Source: Thermoleophilia bacterium (GTDB lineage Bacteria > Actinomycetota > Thermoleophilia > RBG-16-64-13). From it: a stretch of DNA of 5,275 nt. The stretch is taken from assembly GCA_016929985.1 (NCBI GenBank), contig JAFGIH010000316.1:1-5275 (forward strand), in the 5' to 3' direction. Shown here piece after piece: positions 5,138-5,275 of this stretch (its first letter is position 1; each line of letters begins with the position of its first letter). Below the pieces are notes generated by a model, which saw nothing but the letters and a program-made list of their open reading frames with translations, was not told where the DNA came from and ran no database searches. The position numbers and the translations under genes were made by a program.

Positions 5138-5275
5138 TCACTCCGAGGCCAGCGATCCCCCTCGGGCCTTGATCAGTGTGTTCGTGAACCCCGAGTGCAA
5201 CGAGCTCTTCGGATCGTCCGCCCATCGGCAGAGCAGTTCGAACATGGGCCGGGTCACGGTGAAGGCCAGCATCCA
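5138..5275 (-). CDS. C-terminal fragment of an unrecognised protein (cut by window edge)
   Basis: On the minus strand an open frame enters from the right edge and ends at TGA 5140-5138, giving the last 45 residues. The composition looks like a real protein: a hydrophobic start (Met-Leu-Ala-Phe), then a Phe-Glu-Leu-Leu-Cys-Arg-Trp helix, a polar Asp-Asp-Pro-Lys turn and a final Thr-Leu-Ile-Lys-Ala-Arg-Gly-Gly segment. One cysteine is present. I do not recognise the family. Its position, converging on the Rieske gene, tells little about function. The start and most of the gene lie outside the window. Confidence 0.6.
   Translation of the reverse strand, partial: WMLAFTVTRPMFELLCRWADDPKSSLHSGFTNTLIKARGGSLASE

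Noticed and set aside
4980..5225. An 81-codon minus-strand frame at the end of the Rieske gene
   Set aside because: It overlaps both the Rieske 3' end and the better-supported right-edge fragment in another frame, and is Gly/Arg-rich as shadows are.
1..5275. CRISPR array, transposon ends, tRNA or rRNA genes, defence island
   Set aside because: No spaced direct repeats, transposase motifs, cloverleaf-like segments, rRNA sequence or defence-type domains were seen on either strand by reading. Small RNAs without strong structure cannot be excluded this way.

Overview
The window is GC-rich bacterial chromosomal DNA with tightly packed genes. It holds six complete protein genes and two genes cut by the window edges. 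There are no rRNA or tRNA genes, insertion sequences, CRISPR arrays or phage genes that I can see. The abundance of cubane-type [4Fe-4S] ferredoxin motifs, a radical SAM enzyme and a Rieske protein suggests an anaerobic or microaerophilic organism. The taxon cannot be fixed from this sequence: high-GC anaerobic Actinobacteria, Chloroflexota or Desulfobacterota-like lineages would all fit.

Left part (1-2523, all minus strand): transcription runs right to left through a cysteine-rich 289-residue iron-sulfur protein (2523-1654), a 91-residue dicluster ferredoxin (1613-1338) and a 344-residue NAD(P)-dependent SDR of the 3-beta-hydroxysteroid dehydrogenase/epimerase type (1341-307). The ferredoxin stop and the SDR start overlap in GTGA, which implies translational coupling. 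After 75 bp comes the start of a multi-pass membrane protein (231 to beyond the left edge), which may or may not belong to the same transcript. The best reading of the three-gene core is an electron-relay module in which two Fe-S proteins serve, or are served by, a dehydrogenase. The substrate is not visible.

Middle part (2524-3580): a 109-bp divergent intergenic region separates the Fe-S operon from a plus-strand alpha/beta hydrolase of the hormone-sensitive lipase family (2633-3535). Its stop codon is followed at once by a GC-rich hairpin in the convergent gap, which could serve both flanking genes.

Right part (3588-5275): a minus-strand radical SAM enzyme with a C-terminal auxiliary-cluster cysteine set (4679-3588) lies divergent to a small Rieske [2Fe-2S] protein (4731-5081), 51 bp apart. 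The far right end holds the last 45 codons of an unrecognised minus-strand gene (5138 to beyond the right edge).

Taken together, almost every gene is a redox protein or a small-molecule or lipid-type hydrolase or dehydrogenase. A joint role in modifying a hydrophobic hydroxylated or esterified metabolite is a reasonable hypothesis, but it rests on family membership and gene order only. Known defence, mobile-element or CRISPR systems are absent. The most novel item is the Fe-S protein/ferredoxin/SDR operon.
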